In this document: in pieces, positions 25,002 to 34,293 of the stretch | Position numbering within the stretch: the stretch's first letter is position 1 | Layout: the number at the start of each line of letters is the position of its first letter | From: Streptomyces sp. TLI_105 | GTDB taxonomy: Bacteria; Actinomycetota; Actinomycetes; Streptomycetales; Streptomycetaceae | Assembly (NCBI RefSeq): GCF_900105415.1 | Contig: NZ_FNSM01000001.1 | Coordinates: forward strand, 4,981,001 to 5,045,000 | Direction of reading: 5' to 3' | DNA length: 64,000 nucleotides | Position numbers and translations under genes: made by a program | The notes under the pieces: model-generated | Told to the model about the DNA's origin: nothing | Databases searched by the model: none | The model's input: only the letters and a program-made list of their open reading frames with translations

Positions 25002-26333
25002 TCAAGCCGTCGGGCGGCCCATCGCCCGGTACGTCCAGCCGGCCGCCCGCCACCGCTCCCCGTCGAGGGCGTTGCGGCCGTCGAGGACCACCCGAGCCGA
25101 GGCGACCCCGGCCAGCTCCGCCGGGTCGAGCTCGCGGAACTCGCGCCATTCGGTCAGGTGCAGCACCACGTCCGCCCCGCGCACCGCCTCCAGGGCGGAG
25201 GAGGCGTAGCCGAGGGTCGGGAAGACCCGGCGGGCGTTCTCCATGCCCTTCGGGTCGTAGACGGTCACCTGGCCGCCCTGGAGGTGTATCTGGCCGGCCA
25301 CGTTCAGGGCGGGGGAGTCGCGGACGTCGTCCGAGTCCGGCTTGAAGGTGGCGCCGAGCACGGCGACCCGGCGGCCCAGGAAGGTGGACCCGCCGAGGGC
25401 CTCGCGGGCCATCTCGACCATCTGGCCGCGCCGCCGCATGTTGATCGAGTCGATCTCGCGGAGGAAGGTCAGGGCCTGGTCGGCGCCCAGCTCGCCCGCG
25501 CGGGCCATGAAGGCCCGGATGTCCTTCGGGAGGCAGCCGCCGCCGAAGCCGATGCCGGCGCGCAGGAACTTGGCGCCGATCCGGTCGTCGTGGCCGATGG
25601 CCTCCGCGAGCTTGGCGACGTCGCCGCCGGCGGCTTCGCAGACCTCCGCCATCGCGTTGATGAAGGAGATCTTCGTGGCCAGGAAGGAGTTGGCGGCCGT
25701 CTTCACGAGCTCGGCCGTCGGGAAGTCGGTCACCACGAACGGCGAGCCCTCGCCGACGGGGACCGCGTACACCTCGCGGAGCGTCTTCTCGGCCCGCTCG
25801 CCGAAGCCGCGCACGCCGACCACGATCCGGTCCGGGTGCAGGGTGTCCTGGACGGCGAAGCCCTCCCGCAGGAACTCCGGGTTCCAGGCGAGGTCGACGC
25901 CCTCCGGGAGGAGCGCCGCGAGCCGCTCGGCCGAGCCGACGGGCACGGTCGACTTGCCGACGACCAGGGCCCCGTCGCGGACGACCCCGGCGAGGGAGGC
26001 GAAGGCGGCGTCCACGTAGCTCATGTCGCAGGCGTACTCGCCGTGCTTCTGCGGGGTGTTCACGCAGACGAAGTGCACGTCGCCGAAGGCGCCGACCTCC
26101 TCCCAGGAGGTGGTGAAGCGCAGCCGGCCGCTCGATCCCTCGATGCCGGCCACGTGCTTCGCGAGCAGCTCCTCCAGGCCCGGCTCGTACATCGGGACGC
26201 GTCCGGCGGACAGCATCTCGATCTTCTCGGGGACGACGTCCAGACCGAGTACCTCGAAGCCCAGCTCCGCCATGGCCGCGGCGTGGGTGGCGCCGAGGTA
26301 GCCGGTGCCGATCACGGTGATCTTGAGGGCCAT
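25002..26333 (-). CDS. UDP-glucose/GDP-mannose 6-dehydrogenase family protein
   Basis: A 443-residue NAD-dependent sugar-nucleotide dehydrogenase that oxidises a UDP-hexose (probably UDP-glucose) to the uronic acid in two steps. The N-terminal Rossmann motif is ITVIGTGYLGATHAAAMAE, the catalytic cysteine is Cys267 in GFGGGCLPKDIRAF, and the C-terminal NAD domain has VLGATFKPDSDDVRDSP. ATG 26333 is preferred to the longer frame at 26405 because GGAG lies about 6 nt upstream and TATGCT forms a -10 at about 26377-26382. The product would supply uronic acids for wall polymers, in line with the adjacent LCP and glycosyltransferase genes. Confidence 0.9.
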   Translation of the reverse strand: MALKITVIGTGYLGATHAAAMAELGFEVLGLDVVPEKIEMLSAGRVPMYEPGLEELLAKHVAGIEGSSGRLRFTTSWEEVGAFGDVHFVCVNTPQKHGEYACDMSYVDAAFASLAGVVRDGALVVGKSTVPVGSAERLAALLPEGVDLAWNPEFLREGFAVQDTLHPDRIVVGVRGFGERAEKTLREVYAVPVGEGSPFVVTDFPTAELVKTAANSFLATKISFINAMAEVCEAAGGDVAKLAEAIGHDDRIGAKFLRAGIGFGGGCLPKDIRAFMARAGELGADQALTFLREIDSINMRRRGQMVEMAREALGGSTFLGRRVAVLGATFKPDSDDVRDSPALNVAGQIHLQGGQVTVYDPKGMENARRVFPTLGYASSALEAVRGADVVLHLTEWREFRELDPAELAGVASARVVLDGRNALDGERWRAAGWTYRAMGRPTA

Positions 26334-26420
26334 GCGGGACTCCAGGGAACGTCGGGCGGAATGCCTGCCCGAGCATAGTCGGGCCCTGGTCGGGGGCCCG
26401 GTCACGCCCTACCATTTGGG

Positions 26421-26437
26421 TTACTTAACGGTAGTTA
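26421..26437. promoter_or_regulatory. AT-rich imperfect palindrome upstream of acyl-CoA dehydrogenase
   Basis: TTACTTAACGGTAGTTA is an imperfect 17-bp palindrome (TNACT-N7-AGTNA) in an otherwise GC-rich divergent region, ending 16 bp before ATG 26454. It has the size of a TetR-type operator and overlaps the likely core promoter. Confidence 0.35.
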
Positions 26438-26453
26438 GCAAGCGTGGGAGTGA

Positions 26454-27617
26454 ATGAGCGTGGCGGGTTCGACTGATTTCGACCTGTATCGGCCCTCGGA
26501 GGAGCACGACATGCTCCGGGAGTCGGTGCGTGCCCTCGCGGAGGCGAAGATCGCCCCGTTCGCGGCGGCGGTGGACGAGGAGGGCCGCTTCCCGCAGGAG
26601 GCCCTGGACGCGCTGGTCGCCAACGACCTGCACGCCGTGCACGTCCCCGAGAGCTACGGCGGCGCCGGCGCGGACGCGCTGGCCACCGTGATCGTGATCG
26701 AGGAGGTCGCCCGCGCCTGCGGTTCGTCCTCGCTGATCCCGGCGGTCAACAAGCTGGGCTCGCTGCCGGTGATCCTGTCCGGCTCGGAGGAGCTGAAGAA
26801 GAAGTACCTCGGCCCGCTGGCCAAGGGCGAGGCGATGTTCTCCTACGCCCTGTCCGAGCCCGACGCCGGCTCCGACGCGGCCGGCATGAAGACCCGCGCG
26901 GTGCGCGACGGCGACTTCTGGGTCCTCAACGGCGTCAAGCGCTGGATCACCAACGCCGGCGTCTCCGAGTACTACACCGTCATGGCCGTCACCGACCCCG
27001 ACAAGCGCTCCAAGGGCATCAGCGCCTTCGTGGTGGAGAAGTCCGACCAGGGCGTGTCCTTCGGCGCCCCGGAGAAGAAGCTCGGCATCAAGGGCTCCCC
27101 CACCCGCGAGGTCTACCTCGACAACGTCCGCATCCCGGCCGACCGCATGATCGGCGCCGAGGGCACCGGCTTCGCCACCGCCATGAAGACCCTCGACCAC
27201 ACCCGCATCACCATCGCCGCCCAGGCCCTCGGCATCGCCCAGGGCGCCCTGGACTACGCCAAGGGCTACGTCACCGAGCGCAAGCAGTTCGGCAAGCCCA
27301 TCGCCGACTTCCAGGGCGTGCAGTTCATGCTCGCCGACATGGCCATGAAGCTCGAGGCCGCCCGCCAGCTCACCTACGCCGCCGCCGCGAAGTCCGAGCG
27401 GGTCGACTCCGACCTGACCTTCTTCGGCGCCGCCGCCAAGTGCTTCGCCTCCGACGTCGCCATGGAGGTCACCACCGACGCCGTCCAGCTCCTGGGCGGT
27501 TACGGCTACACCCGCGACTACCCCGTCGAGCGCATGATGCGCGACGCCAAGATCACCCAGATCTACGAGGGCACCAACCAGGTCCAGCGCATCGTCATGG
27601 CCCGCAACCTCCCGTAG
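26454..27617 (+). CDS. Acyl-CoA dehydrogenase
   Basis: A 387-residue FAD flavoprotein that introduces the alpha-beta double bond into acyl-CoA. Family blocks are YALSEPDAGSDAAGMKTRA, GVKRWITNAG, the substrate and FAD region GAEGTGFATAMKTLDHTRI, the C-terminal VQLLGGYGYTRDYPVERMMRD and then KITQIYEGTNQVQRIVMAR. The catalytic glutamate is in the IYEGTNQVQR block, as in short- and medium-chain enzymes. GGAG lies 4-7 nt before ATG 26454. It is a single gene with a terminator after it; the exact chain length cannot be told. Confidence 0.95.
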   Translation: MSVAGSTDFDLYRPSEEHDMLRESVRALAEAKIAPFAAAVDEEGRFPQEALDALVANDLHAVHVPESYGGAGADALATVIVIEEVARACGSSSLIPAVNKLGSLPVILSGSEELKKKYLGPLAKGEAMFSYALSEPDAGSDAAGMKTRAVRDGDFWVLNGVKRWITNAGVSEYYTVMAVTDPDKRSKGISAFVVEKSDQGVSFGAPEKKLGIKGSPTREVYLDNVRIPADRMIGAEGTGFATAMKTLDHTRITIAAQALGIAQGALDYAKGYVTERKQFGKPIADFQGVQFMLADMAMKLEAARQLTYAAAAKSERVDSDLTFFGAAAKCFASDVAMEVTTDAVQLLGGYGYTRDYPVERMMRDAKITQIYEGTNQVQRIVMARNLP

Positions 27618-27624
27618 GCACGGC

Positions 27625-27659
27625 GAAGGGGCGCCCACCTGACGGGGGGCGCCCCTTTC
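27625..27659. terminator. Bidirectional terminator
   Basis: GAAGGGGCGCCC pairs with GGGCGCCCCTTTC around a 10-base loop, between the convergent acyl-CoA dehydrogenase and LCP genes. Confidence 0.75.
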
Positions 27660-27668
27660 CGCATCCGG

Positions 27669-28937
27669 TCAGCGGTCCGAGGTCACCGTGACCGGCTCGT
27701 CGTTCTTGATCTGCTCGACGAGCTGCTTCACCTTCGGCATGTCCCACTTGAGGGAGTTCTGCGGCGCGCTGCCGGCGAGCGGCATGTTCATGGACTTGCC
27801 GTCGCCGCCGCTGATGCCCTTCATCGCGAAGAACATCTTCCCGAGGTCGTACAGCGACATGTCCTTGTCCACGATCAGCGTGTCCAGACCGGCGCCGAGC
27901 GTCGGGTACAGCGCGAACGGGTTGAGGATCGTGCCCGGCGTCGCCGCCTGGTTCGCGAGGGCGGAGAGGAACTTCTGCTGGTTCTTCGTCCGCTGCAGGT
28001 CCGACTGGGCGAAGGCGTACCGGGTGCGGACGAAGGCCAGGGCCTGCTCGCCGTTGAGGGTCTGCGTGCCCGCCTGGAAGTCGGCGCCGGACTTCTTGTC
28101 CTTGAAGCCCTTGTCGATGTTCAGCTCGACGCCGCCGAGCGCGTCCACGATGTTCGCGAAGCCGGCGAAGCCGATCTCCGCGTAGTGGTCGATGTGCAGG
28201 CCGGTGTTGAACTCGACGGTCCGCACGAGCAGCTCGGGGCCGTCCATCGCGTAGGCCGCGTTCAGCTTGGAGCCGCCACGGGCCGGGTACGACTTGCCCG
28301 ACTCGGAGCCCACGAAGTTCGGGATCGTCACCCAGGAGTCACGGGGCAGCGAGACCATCGTGTTCCCGCTGGAGCAGGCCGCGAGGATCATCATCGAGTC
28401 GGTCCGCTTGCCCTCGGCGGAGCCGGTGTGGAGCTTCTTCTTCTCCTCGGCGGACATGCCCTCGCGGCTGTCGGAGCCGACGATCAGGTACGTCGTGCAG
28501 TCGCCCTCCTCCGGCCGCTCGATGACCTTGGAGAGATCGACCTCGTTGCGCATCTGCGAGCTGGCCCAGGCGTAGGTGCCGATGCCCCAGGCGAGGACGC
28601 CGACGACCAGCACGATCGAGCCGACCTTGATCCGCTTGCGCCAGTCCGGCGCGGGCCGGCCGGGCCCCTGCGGGGCGTACTGAGGGGGCACGGTGCCCCG
28701 GCCGCCGCCCTGGGCGCCGTTCTGGGGACCGCCGTACACCTGGCCGCTGCTGTAACCGGAGTCGTACCCCTGGTTCCGCGCCTGCGTGAAGTTCGGGTCG
28801 TAACCCTGGCCCTGGTGGGAGCGGGGCGGCTGCTGCGGAACCTGCGGGCGCTGCACATGGCTCATCCGGCGGGGTCCCTCGGGCTGGGAGTTCGCGCTGC
28901 CGCGGCCGTATCCGCCGTCATCGGGCCAGTCATTCAT
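27669..28937 (-). CDS. LCP (LytR-CpsA-Psr) family protein 1
   Basis: A 422-residue membrane ligase-type protein. The cytoplasmic N terminus (about 100 residues) is rich in Gly, Gln, Pro and Tyr, followed by one transmembrane helix (IVLVVGVLAWGIGTYAW) and the extracellular LCP domain. LCP marks are TTYLIVGSDSREGM, RTDSMMILAACSSGNTMVSL, PRDSWVTIP, SKLNAAYAMDGPELLV and ALAFVRTRY. Such enzymes move polyprenyl-linked glycopolymers onto peptidoglycan. It has no LytR_C domain, unlike LCP 2, 3 and 4. ATG 28937 is taken as start; the frame is open further upstream but overlaps the divergent thioesterase region. Confidence 0.92.
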   Translation of the reverse strand: MNDWPDDGGYGRGSANSQPEGPRRMSHVQRPQVPQQPPRSHQGQGYDPNFTQARNQGYDSGYSSGQVYGGPQNGAQGGGRGTVPPQYAPQGPGRPAPDWRKRIKVGSIVLVVGVLAWGIGTYAWASSQMRNEVDLSKVIERPEEGDCTTYLIVGSDSREGMSAEEKKKLHTGSAEGKRTDSMMILAACSSGNTMVSLPRDSWVTIPNFVGSESGKSYPARGGSKLNAAYAMDGPELLVRTVEFNTGLHIDHYAEIGFAGFANIVDALGGVELNIDKGFKDKKSGADFQAGTQTLNGEQALAFVRTRYAFAQSDLQRTKNQQKFLSALANQAATPGTILNPFALYPTLGAGLDTLIVDKDMSLYDLGKMFFAMKGISGGDGKSMNMPLAGSAPQNSLKWDMPKVKQLVEQIKNDEPVTVTSDR

Positions 28938-29067
28938 GTGGACCAGTGTGCCGGGCAGGGCTTTCCGGGCGACAGCCCGGGTGGAGGATCGGACCGGTGC
29001 TGTTGCCAAGCTGATGCAAAGCGGACCCGACGGGGACGGGGACCGGACCCGGCATAAGGTGGAGGAC

Positions 29068-29613
29068 ATGACAGACCAGGGCGATATCCCGGACGGAATT
29101 CCGGGCAAGCCGACTTCCGCGTCCCGCACCACCCTCAGCCACATCATGACCAGCCACGACACCAACCTCCTGGGCACGGTGCACGGCGGCGTGATCATGA
29201 AGCTGGTGGACGACGCGGCGGGAGCCGTCGCGGGCCGGCACTCGGGCGGCCCGGCGGTCACGGCCTCGATGGACGAGATGGCCTTCCTGGAGCCCGTACG
29301 GGTCGGGGACCTGCTGCACGTGAAGGCCCAGGTCAACTGGACCGGCCGGTCCTCCATGGAGGTCGGCGTACGGGTCATGGCCGAGCGCTGGAACGAGTCC
29401 ACGCCCGCCACCCAGGTCGGCTCCGCCTACCTCGTCTTCGCGGCCGTCGACGCGGAGGGCAGGCCCCGTGCGGTCCCCCAGGTCATCCCCGAGACCGAGC
29501 AGGACAAGCGCCGCAACCAGGAGGCCCAGATCCGGCGCACCCACCGGCTGGCCCGCCGCCAGGCCATCAAGGAACTCCGAGAACGCCGAGCAGCCGAGGG
29601 CTACGAGGACTGA
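29068..29613 (+). CDS. Acyl-CoA thioesterase (hotdog fold)
   Basis: A 181-residue thioesterase of the cytosolic acyl-CoA hydrolase type. The core is HIMTSHDTNLLGTVHGGVIMK with the conserved Asn/His-Gly-Gly pattern, then DDAAGAVAGRHSGG and MDEMAFLEPVRVGDLL. A basic, charged C-terminal helix (QEAQIRRTHRLARRQAIKEL) extends past the fold. The GGAGG site precedes ATG 29068 by 4-5 nt. It diverges from LCP 1 and converges with LCP 2, with repeat elements between. It probably hydrolyses medium- or long-chain acyl-CoA. Confidence 0.9.
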   Translation: MTDQGDIPDGIPGKPTSASRTTLSHIMTSHDTNLLGTVHGGVIMKLVDDAAGAVAGRHSGGPAVTASMDEMAFLEPVRVGDLLHVKAQVNWTGRSSMEVGVRVMAERWNESTPATQVGSAYLVFAAVDAEGRPRAVPQVIPETEQDKRRNQEAQIRRTHRLARRQAIKELRERRAAEGYED

Positions 29614-29656
29614 CCCACCCCCGCGAGACCCCCGCTCCACCGCCGCCCCGCCGCCC

Positions 29657-29750
29657 CCGTTGTGGGCAGTGGTTCCGCCGGGGCGGTGCCCACCCGGCGG
29701 GTGGGCGGGGGCCCCGCCCGGCAAGCGCGGCCCCACACGGGCACGGGCGC
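29657..29750. repeat. Intergenic palindromic repeat, type 2, with array-type unit
   Basis: At 29659-29694 the element GTTGTGGGCA... ends with GGCGGTGCCCAC, so GTGGGCA/TGCCCAC and CCGCC/GGCGG form the arms. It is followed (about 29714-29742) by CGCCCGGCAAGCGCGG and CCCCACACGGG, a copy of the unit that is tandemly repeated at 41668-41880. It lies between convergent genes. Confidence 0.75.
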
Positions 29751-29755
29751 GACCG

Positions 29756-31225
29756 TCACGGGCACACCACCTCGTCCCCCGTGACCGCCTCGAACGGTGC
29801 CCCCGAAGCCTCCGCCCGCACCGCCGTGACCCCCTTGTAGTCACCCCCCACGGTGACCCGCAGGGTCCCGCCCCGCCCCGGCACCGCCCGCAGCTCCGCC
29901 CCCGGCAGGGCCGCCGCCAGCGACTTCGCCGACCGGTCCCACCGGGGGTCGTACTCGACGACCGTCCGCGCCCGCTCCCGCCCCGCCCCGGTCATCGGCG
30001 TGCGCGTGGTGTCGAAGCCGGTCGCGCGCAGCGCGTCGTCGACCTTCCGCCCGAGCCCGTCGGTCCGGGTCCCGTTGTAGACCTGCACGCGGACCGTCCG
30101 CGGCGGCACGTCCACGACGACCGCCTTGGGGGCCGAGGTCGAGGTCGAGGCCGAGGCCGCTGCCTTCTGCGGGGAGAGCGGCTGGTCCTCCCGTACGGCC
30201 TGGAACAGCTTCTGCGCCTTCGCCGCGTCCCACTTCACGGTCGAGCCGATGCCCTTCACGGGGAAGCCCATGTCCCCGATCGGCACGGACACGAACTCGG
30301 ACGAGGCGGGGGTGAAGCCGTGCATCGCCTTGGCGAGGGCGAGCAGCTGATCCGTACCGAAGTCCTCGTCGGCCCGTACGGAGCTCAGCATCGTCGTCGC
30401 GACCTCACGGAACCGCACCGGGTTGAGCAGCACCCCGCCGTTCGTCACCCGCTCGATCAGCGCCGCAAGGAACCGCTGCTGCCGCTGCATCCGGCCGATG
30501 TCGGCGGCCCCGTCGATGTGCCGGGAGCGCACGTACTGCAGGGCCTGCCCGCCGTCCAGCTCATGGGTGCCGGGGGAGAGGTCGAGCCCCGTGTACGGGT
30601 CCTTCAGGGCGCGCGTCGTGCAGATCTGCACCCCGCCGACGGCGTCGACGGTCCGCATGAAGCTGGTGAAGTCGACCTCCAGGTAGTGGTCGATCTTCAC
30701 GCCGGTCATCGACTCGACGGTCCGCACGGTCAGCCCGGGCCCGCCCTCGGCGTAGGCCGCGTTCAGCTTCACCGGGTGGGCCCGGTGCTTCCTGCCGCTG
30801 TTCACGTCGGTGTGCTCGGGCATCTCCGCGTACGAGTCACGGGGGAGGCTGACGACGCTGGCCCGCTCCCGGTCCTCGGAGATGTGGACGAGCATGATGG
30901 TGTCGGTGCAGTGGCAGGGCTCGCCGCCGAGCCGGTACTTCGCCCTCTCCTCGGGGGTGATCCGGTCGCGGCCGTCGGTGCCGACGAGCAGCACGTTCAT
31001 CCCGTGCCCGGCCTGCGGCCGGTTCTTCATGTCCTTGAAGGGGTCGACCCGGGTGATCCCGGTGTCGAGGCCGGTCACCAGGGCGTGCCCGACCCCGCCC
31101 GCCGCGAGGACCACCACGGAGAGCGCCGTCGCCGTCCGCATCCCCCACCGGGGCCGCCTCCGCCGGCGGACCGGTACGCGACGGGCGGCGGGCCGGGGAC
31201 GGGGCGTGCGGGGCGGTGTGGGCAC
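29756..31225 (-). CDS. LCP family protein 2 with LytR_C domain
   Basis: A 489-residue protein. After a short basic proline-rich cytoplasmic tail comes a transmembrane helix (ATALSVVVLAAGGVGHALV), the LCP domain (NVLLVGTDGRDRI, TDTIMLVHISEDRERASVVS, LPRDSYAEMP, VKLNAAYAEGGPGLTVRT, YVRSRHIDG), and a C-terminal LytR_C domain starting VRVQVYNGTRTDGLGRKV. GTG 31225 is chosen because GGAGG lies 9 nt upstream; longer in-frame extensions to 31621 overlap the divergent glycosyltransferase. It shares a divergent promoter region with that glycosyltransferase, suggesting a joint role in a wall glycopolymer. Confidence 0.9.
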   Translation of the reverse strand: MPTPPRTPRPRPAARRVPVRRRRRPRWGMRTATALSVVVLAAGGVGHALVTGLDTGITRVDPFKDMKNRPQAGHGMNVLLVGTDGRDRITPEERAKYRLGGEPCHCTDTIMLVHISEDRERASVVSLPRDSYAEMPEHTDVNSGRKHRAHPVKLNAAYAEGGPGLTVRTVESMTGVKIDHYLEVDFTSFMRTVDAVGGVQICTTRALKDPYTGLDLSPGTHELDGGQALQYVRSRHIDGAADIGRMQRQQRFLAALIERVTNGGVLLNPVRFREVATTMLSSVRADEDFGTDQLLALAKAMHGFTPASSEFVSVPIGDMGFPVKGIGSTVKWDAAKAQKLFQAVREDQPLSPQKAAASASTSTSAPKAVVVDVPPRTVRVQVYNGTRTDGLGRKVDDALRATGFDTTRTPMTGAGRERARTVVEYDPRWDRSAKSLAAALPGAELRAVPGRGGTLRVTVGGDYKGVTAVRAEASGAPFEAVTGDEVVCP

Positions 31226-31336
31226 GGACGGGCACCTCCGCGGGTGGGACAGGGGACCGTGAGCACGGTAGGCCCATACGATCAGCGCAAGGGCGCACCA
31301 CCCGCTCGGCGCGCACCGGTGTCCCCCGTTCGCGGT

Positions 31337-31342
31337 AACGTG
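31337..31342 (+). promoter_or_regulatory. Probable -10 box for the glycosyltransferase
   Basis: TAACGT lies 52 bp before ATG 31395 in the divergent region shared with LCP 2. A small hairpin with GGGGG and CCCCC arms follows before the GAGGAA ribosome site. Confidence 0.35.
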
Positions 31343-31394
31343 GCGGGCGATACTGCTGTCTTCCGGGGGACGACCCCCGTACCCCCGAGGAACC

Positions 31395-32405
31395 ATGCTG
31401 CCCCCCGTCTCCGTGATCATGCCGGTCCTCAACGAGGAGCGGCACCTGCGCAACTCGGTCCGCCACATCCTGGAGCAGGAGTACGACGGCGAGATGGAGG
31501 TGGTGATCGCCCTCGGTCCGTCCACGGACCGCACGGACGAGATCGCCGCCGAGCTCGTACGCGAAGACCCCCGGGTCCACACCGTGCCGAACCCCACCGG
31601 CCGTACCCCCGCCGCGCTCAACGCGGCGATCCAAGCCTCCCGTCACCCGATCGTGGTGCGCGTCGACGGCCACGGCATGCTCTCCCCGAACTACATCGCC
31701 ACCGCCGTCCGGCTCCTGGAGGAGACCGGCGCGCAGAACGTCGGCGGCATCATGCACGCCGAGGGCGAGAACGCCTGGGAGGACGCGGTCGCCGCCGCCA
31801 TGACCTCGAAGATCGGCGTGGGCAACGCCGCCTTCCACACGGGCGGCGAGGCGGGCCCGGCGGAGACGGTCTACCTGGGCGTCTTCCGGCGCGAGGCGCT
31901 GGAGCAGCAGGGCGGCTACAACGTGGAGTTCATCCGCGCCCAGGACTGGGAGCTGAACTTCCGCATCCGCGAGGCCGGCGGTCTGATCTGGTTCTCGCCG
32001 GAGCTCCGCGTCCAGTACCGCCCGCGACCCTCGGTGAAGGCGCTCGCGAAGCAGTACAAGGACTACGGCCGCTGGCGCCACGTGGTGGCCCGCTACCACC
32101 AGGGCTCCATCAACCTGCGCTACCTGGCCCCGCCGACCGCCGTCTGCGCGATCGCCGCCGGTCTCGTCGTGGGCGCCGTCCTGACCCCGCTCGGCTTCGT
32201 GATCCCGGCCGGCTACCTCGCCGCGATCACCGTCGGCTCCCTCCCGGCGGGCAAGGGCCTCTCCCTGAAGGCCCGCCTGCAGATCCCGGTGGCCCTCGCG
32301 ACGATGCACATGTCCTGGGGCTACGGCTTCCTCACCAGCCCCCGCTCCCTCGCGAAGAAGGTCATCGCGAGCCGCCGCCCGGCGGTGAAGGCGGAGCACG
32401 TCTGA
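31395..32405 (+). CDS. Family 2 glycosyltransferase (membrane-associated)
   Basis: A 336-residue GT-A fold transferase. The N terminus has SVIMPVLNEERHLRNSV, the metal-binding DxD-like site is in VVRVDGHGMLSPNYI, and the acceptor-side block is FIRAQDWELNFRIREAGG (EDxEL-like). A C-terminal hydrophobic pair of segments (CAIAAGLVVGAVLTPLGFVI and onward) tethers it to the membrane. It resembles transferases acting on polyprenyl-linked substrates. The GAGGAA site precedes ATG 31395. Its position among LCP genes suggests wall glycopolymer assembly; the sugar is unknown. Confidence 0.9.
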   Translation: MLPPVSVIMPVLNEERHLRNSVRHILEQEYDGEMEVVIALGPSTDRTDEIAAELVREDPRVHTVPNPTGRTPAALNAAIQASRHPIVVRVDGHGMLSPNYIATAVRLLEETGAQNVGGIMHAEGENAWEDAVAAAMTSKIGVGNAAFHTGGEAGPAETVYLGVFRREALEQQGGYNVEFIRAQDWELNFRIREAGGLIWFSPELRVQYRPRPSVKALAKQYKDYGRWRHVVARYHQGSINLRYLAPPTAVCAIAAGLVVGAVLTPLGFVIPAGYLAAITVGSLPAGKGLSLKARLQIPVALATMHMSWGYGFLTSPRSLAKKVIASRRPAVKAEHV

Positions 32406-32417
32406 CCGTCCCGTACA

Positions 32418-32469
32418 CGACACGGCGAAGGCCGGACCCCCCGCGGGGGGTCCGGCCTTCGCCGTGTCG
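32418..32469. terminator. Very strong bidirectional terminator
   Basis: A perfect 24-bp stem with a CGCG loop lies between the convergent glycosyltransferase and LCP 3 genes. It is one of the longest perfect stems in the window. Confidence 0.85.
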
Positions 32470-32486
32470 TACGGAGTGGACCGGGG

Positions 32487-34244
32487 TCAGTTCTTCGACT
32501 TGCCGTCCCACTTGTAGACCGAGTAGATGTCCATGCACGTCGCCTTGTCGTCGGCGCCGTCCGGCAGGTCGCCGGCTTCGGTCTGCGGCTTCTTGTACGT
32601 GTCGCCCTCGCGCCAGTCGGCGCCCACGATCAGGGTGATGCCCTGCGCGTCGGCGGCGGTGTCGGCCCGGACGGCCGAGGCGGGCAGTCCGAGGGCCGTC
32701 GCCACGGACTGGGCGTTCGACTTGCCCTGCTCGCCGCTCGCCTTCGGGTAGGTGACGACGGTGTCCTTGCGGCCCTCGCCCTCCTGGGTGGGTTCCGCCT
32801 GGGTGAAGCCCTTGCCCTGGAGCGTGGTCGCCATCTTCTTGGCCCGGCCCTCGGCGGGGGCCTGACCGTCGCCGTCGGTGCCGTTGACGACCGTGACGGC
32901 GATGGAGGCGGGGTCCTCGGCCGGCGTCTTCGGCTTCGCCGACTTCGACGGCTTCGGCTTGGCGTCGGCGGGGTCGCCGTTCTTGTCGAGGGCGACGTCG
33001 TCGCGGAGCATCGCCCACATCTTGTCGGCGGACGACGGGACCAGCTGCAGCCACTCCTTGGGCCGCTGCGGATACTCGACCGTCGGGACCGTGGCCGTGG
33101 TGAGCCGGTCCAGCTTCACGTTCTTGAACTGCATCGACAGGTCGTACAGCTTCTTCACGGAGCGGATCTCGTCGGAGACCTGGAGCGCCGTCGTGGCCGT
33201 CTCGGCCAGGCCGGTCAGCCTGCCGGTGTCGGTCCAGGCGTTCTGCTCCTGAAGCCGCTTCATCATGCCGTTCATGTACATGTGCTGGGCCTTGGCGCGG
33301 TTCTGGTCGCTGCCGAAGGCGTGCCGGGTGCGCAGCCACTGGAGGGCCTGCTCGCCCTTGATCTCGTGGGTGCCCTCGGTCAGCTGGAGGCCGGAGCCGC
33401 CGTGCTGCGCCGCGGTCGACCGGTCCCAGACGCCGGTCTTGACGCAGACCGGGACGCCGCCGACCTCGTCGGCCATCGCCACCACGCCGGCGAAGTCGAC
33501 CATCATCCAGTGGTCGATGTAGACCCCGGTGAGGCTCTCCCAGGTGGTGAGGGTGCAGCCGGGACCGCCGCGCTGGAGCGACTCGTTGATGGGCCGGTTG
33601 TCGGTGGCGGCGTAGGACGTGCCGTCCTTGTCCGTGCACTTCGGGATGTGGACGACGGTGTCGCGCGGGATCGAGGTGATCGAGGCGTTCTTCCGGTCCG
33701 CCGAGATGTGCAGCAGCATCTGCACGTCGGCGAGCGGCTTGCGGTTCTTGTCGTCCCGGCCGCCGCCGAGGGCGATGTTCTTCTCGTCGTTCCGGCTGTC
33801 GGAGCCGATGAGGAGGATGTTCAGCGGTGTGTCGCCGAGCGCGTTCGGCGCGGCGCGCTTCACGCCGCTGTCGCCGCCCGCGCGGCTGCCGCCGCGGATG
33901 TTGCCGTTCAGGTGCTCGTAGTACAGATAACCGGCGCCGGCCGTGCCGAGTATCAGCAGCGACAGCGTGATCGCCGTCCACCGCAGCACCTTGCGCTTGC
34001 CGGTCTTCTTGGCACGGCGGCGCGCGGCGGCGCGTCCGCTCGGGCCCGTGCCGTCACCGCCACCCCCGCCGCGCCGGCGCTCGGCGCGGGTCGACGCGGG
34101 TGCGTCGGTGTCCGTCTCCTCGGGAGCGTCGCCCTTCGCGCCGGTCGCCTCGCCGGCGCCGTGCAGGTCGTCGTCCCAGCCCAGTTCACGGGCGCGCGGA
34201 ACGCGTCCCCGCGTTCCCTCCCCACGCACGCTGCTCTGTCCCAC
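32487..34244 (-). CDS. LCP family protein 3 with LytR_C domain
   Basis: A 585-residue protein. A charged cytoplasmic region of about 85 residues precedes a transmembrane helix (AITLSLLILGTAGAGYLYY). The LCP domain has NILLIGSDSRNDEK, ADVQMLLHISADRKNASITS, IPRDTVVHIP and QWLRTRHAFG. In the RTDTMML position this protein reads LADVQMLL, lacking the usual Arg-x-Asp-Thr. A long linker rich in Lys and Pro leads to a LytR_C domain (IAVTVVNGTDGDGQ). GTG 34244 is the start. LCP 4 ends 49 bp upstream on the same strand, so the two are likely one operon. Confidence 0.9.
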   Translation of the reverse strand: MGQSSVRGEGTRGRVPRARELGWDDDLHGAGEATGAKGDAPEETDTDAPASTRAERRRGGGGGDGTGPSGRAAARRRAKKTGKRKVLRWTAITLSLLILGTAGAGYLYYEHLNGNIRGGSRAGGDSGVKRAAPNALGDTPLNILLIGSDSRNDEKNIALGGGRDDKNRKPLADVQMLLHISADRKNASITSIPRDTVVHIPKCTDKDGTSYAATDNRPINESLQRGGPGCTLTTWESLTGVYIDHWMMVDFAGVVAMADEVGGVPVCVKTGVWDRSTAAQHGGSGLQLTEGTHEIKGEQALQWLRTRHAFGSDQNRAKAQHMYMNGMMKRLQEQNAWTDTGRLTGLAETATTALQVSDEIRSVKKLYDLSMQFKNVKLDRLTTATVPTVEYPQRPKEWLQLVPSSADKMWAMLRDDVALDKNGDPADAKPKPSKSAKPKTPAEDPASIAVTVVNGTDGDGQAPAEGRAKKMATTLQGKGFTQAEPTQEGEGRKDTVVTYPKASGEQGKSNAQSVATALGLPASAVRADTAADAQGITLIVGADWREGDTYKKPQTEAGDLPDGADDKATCMDIYSVYKWDGKSKN

Positions 34245-34293
34245 CCCAGGTCCCCTCGTCAGTCAGCAGTGCCCAAGCCCCGGTTTTTCCGGG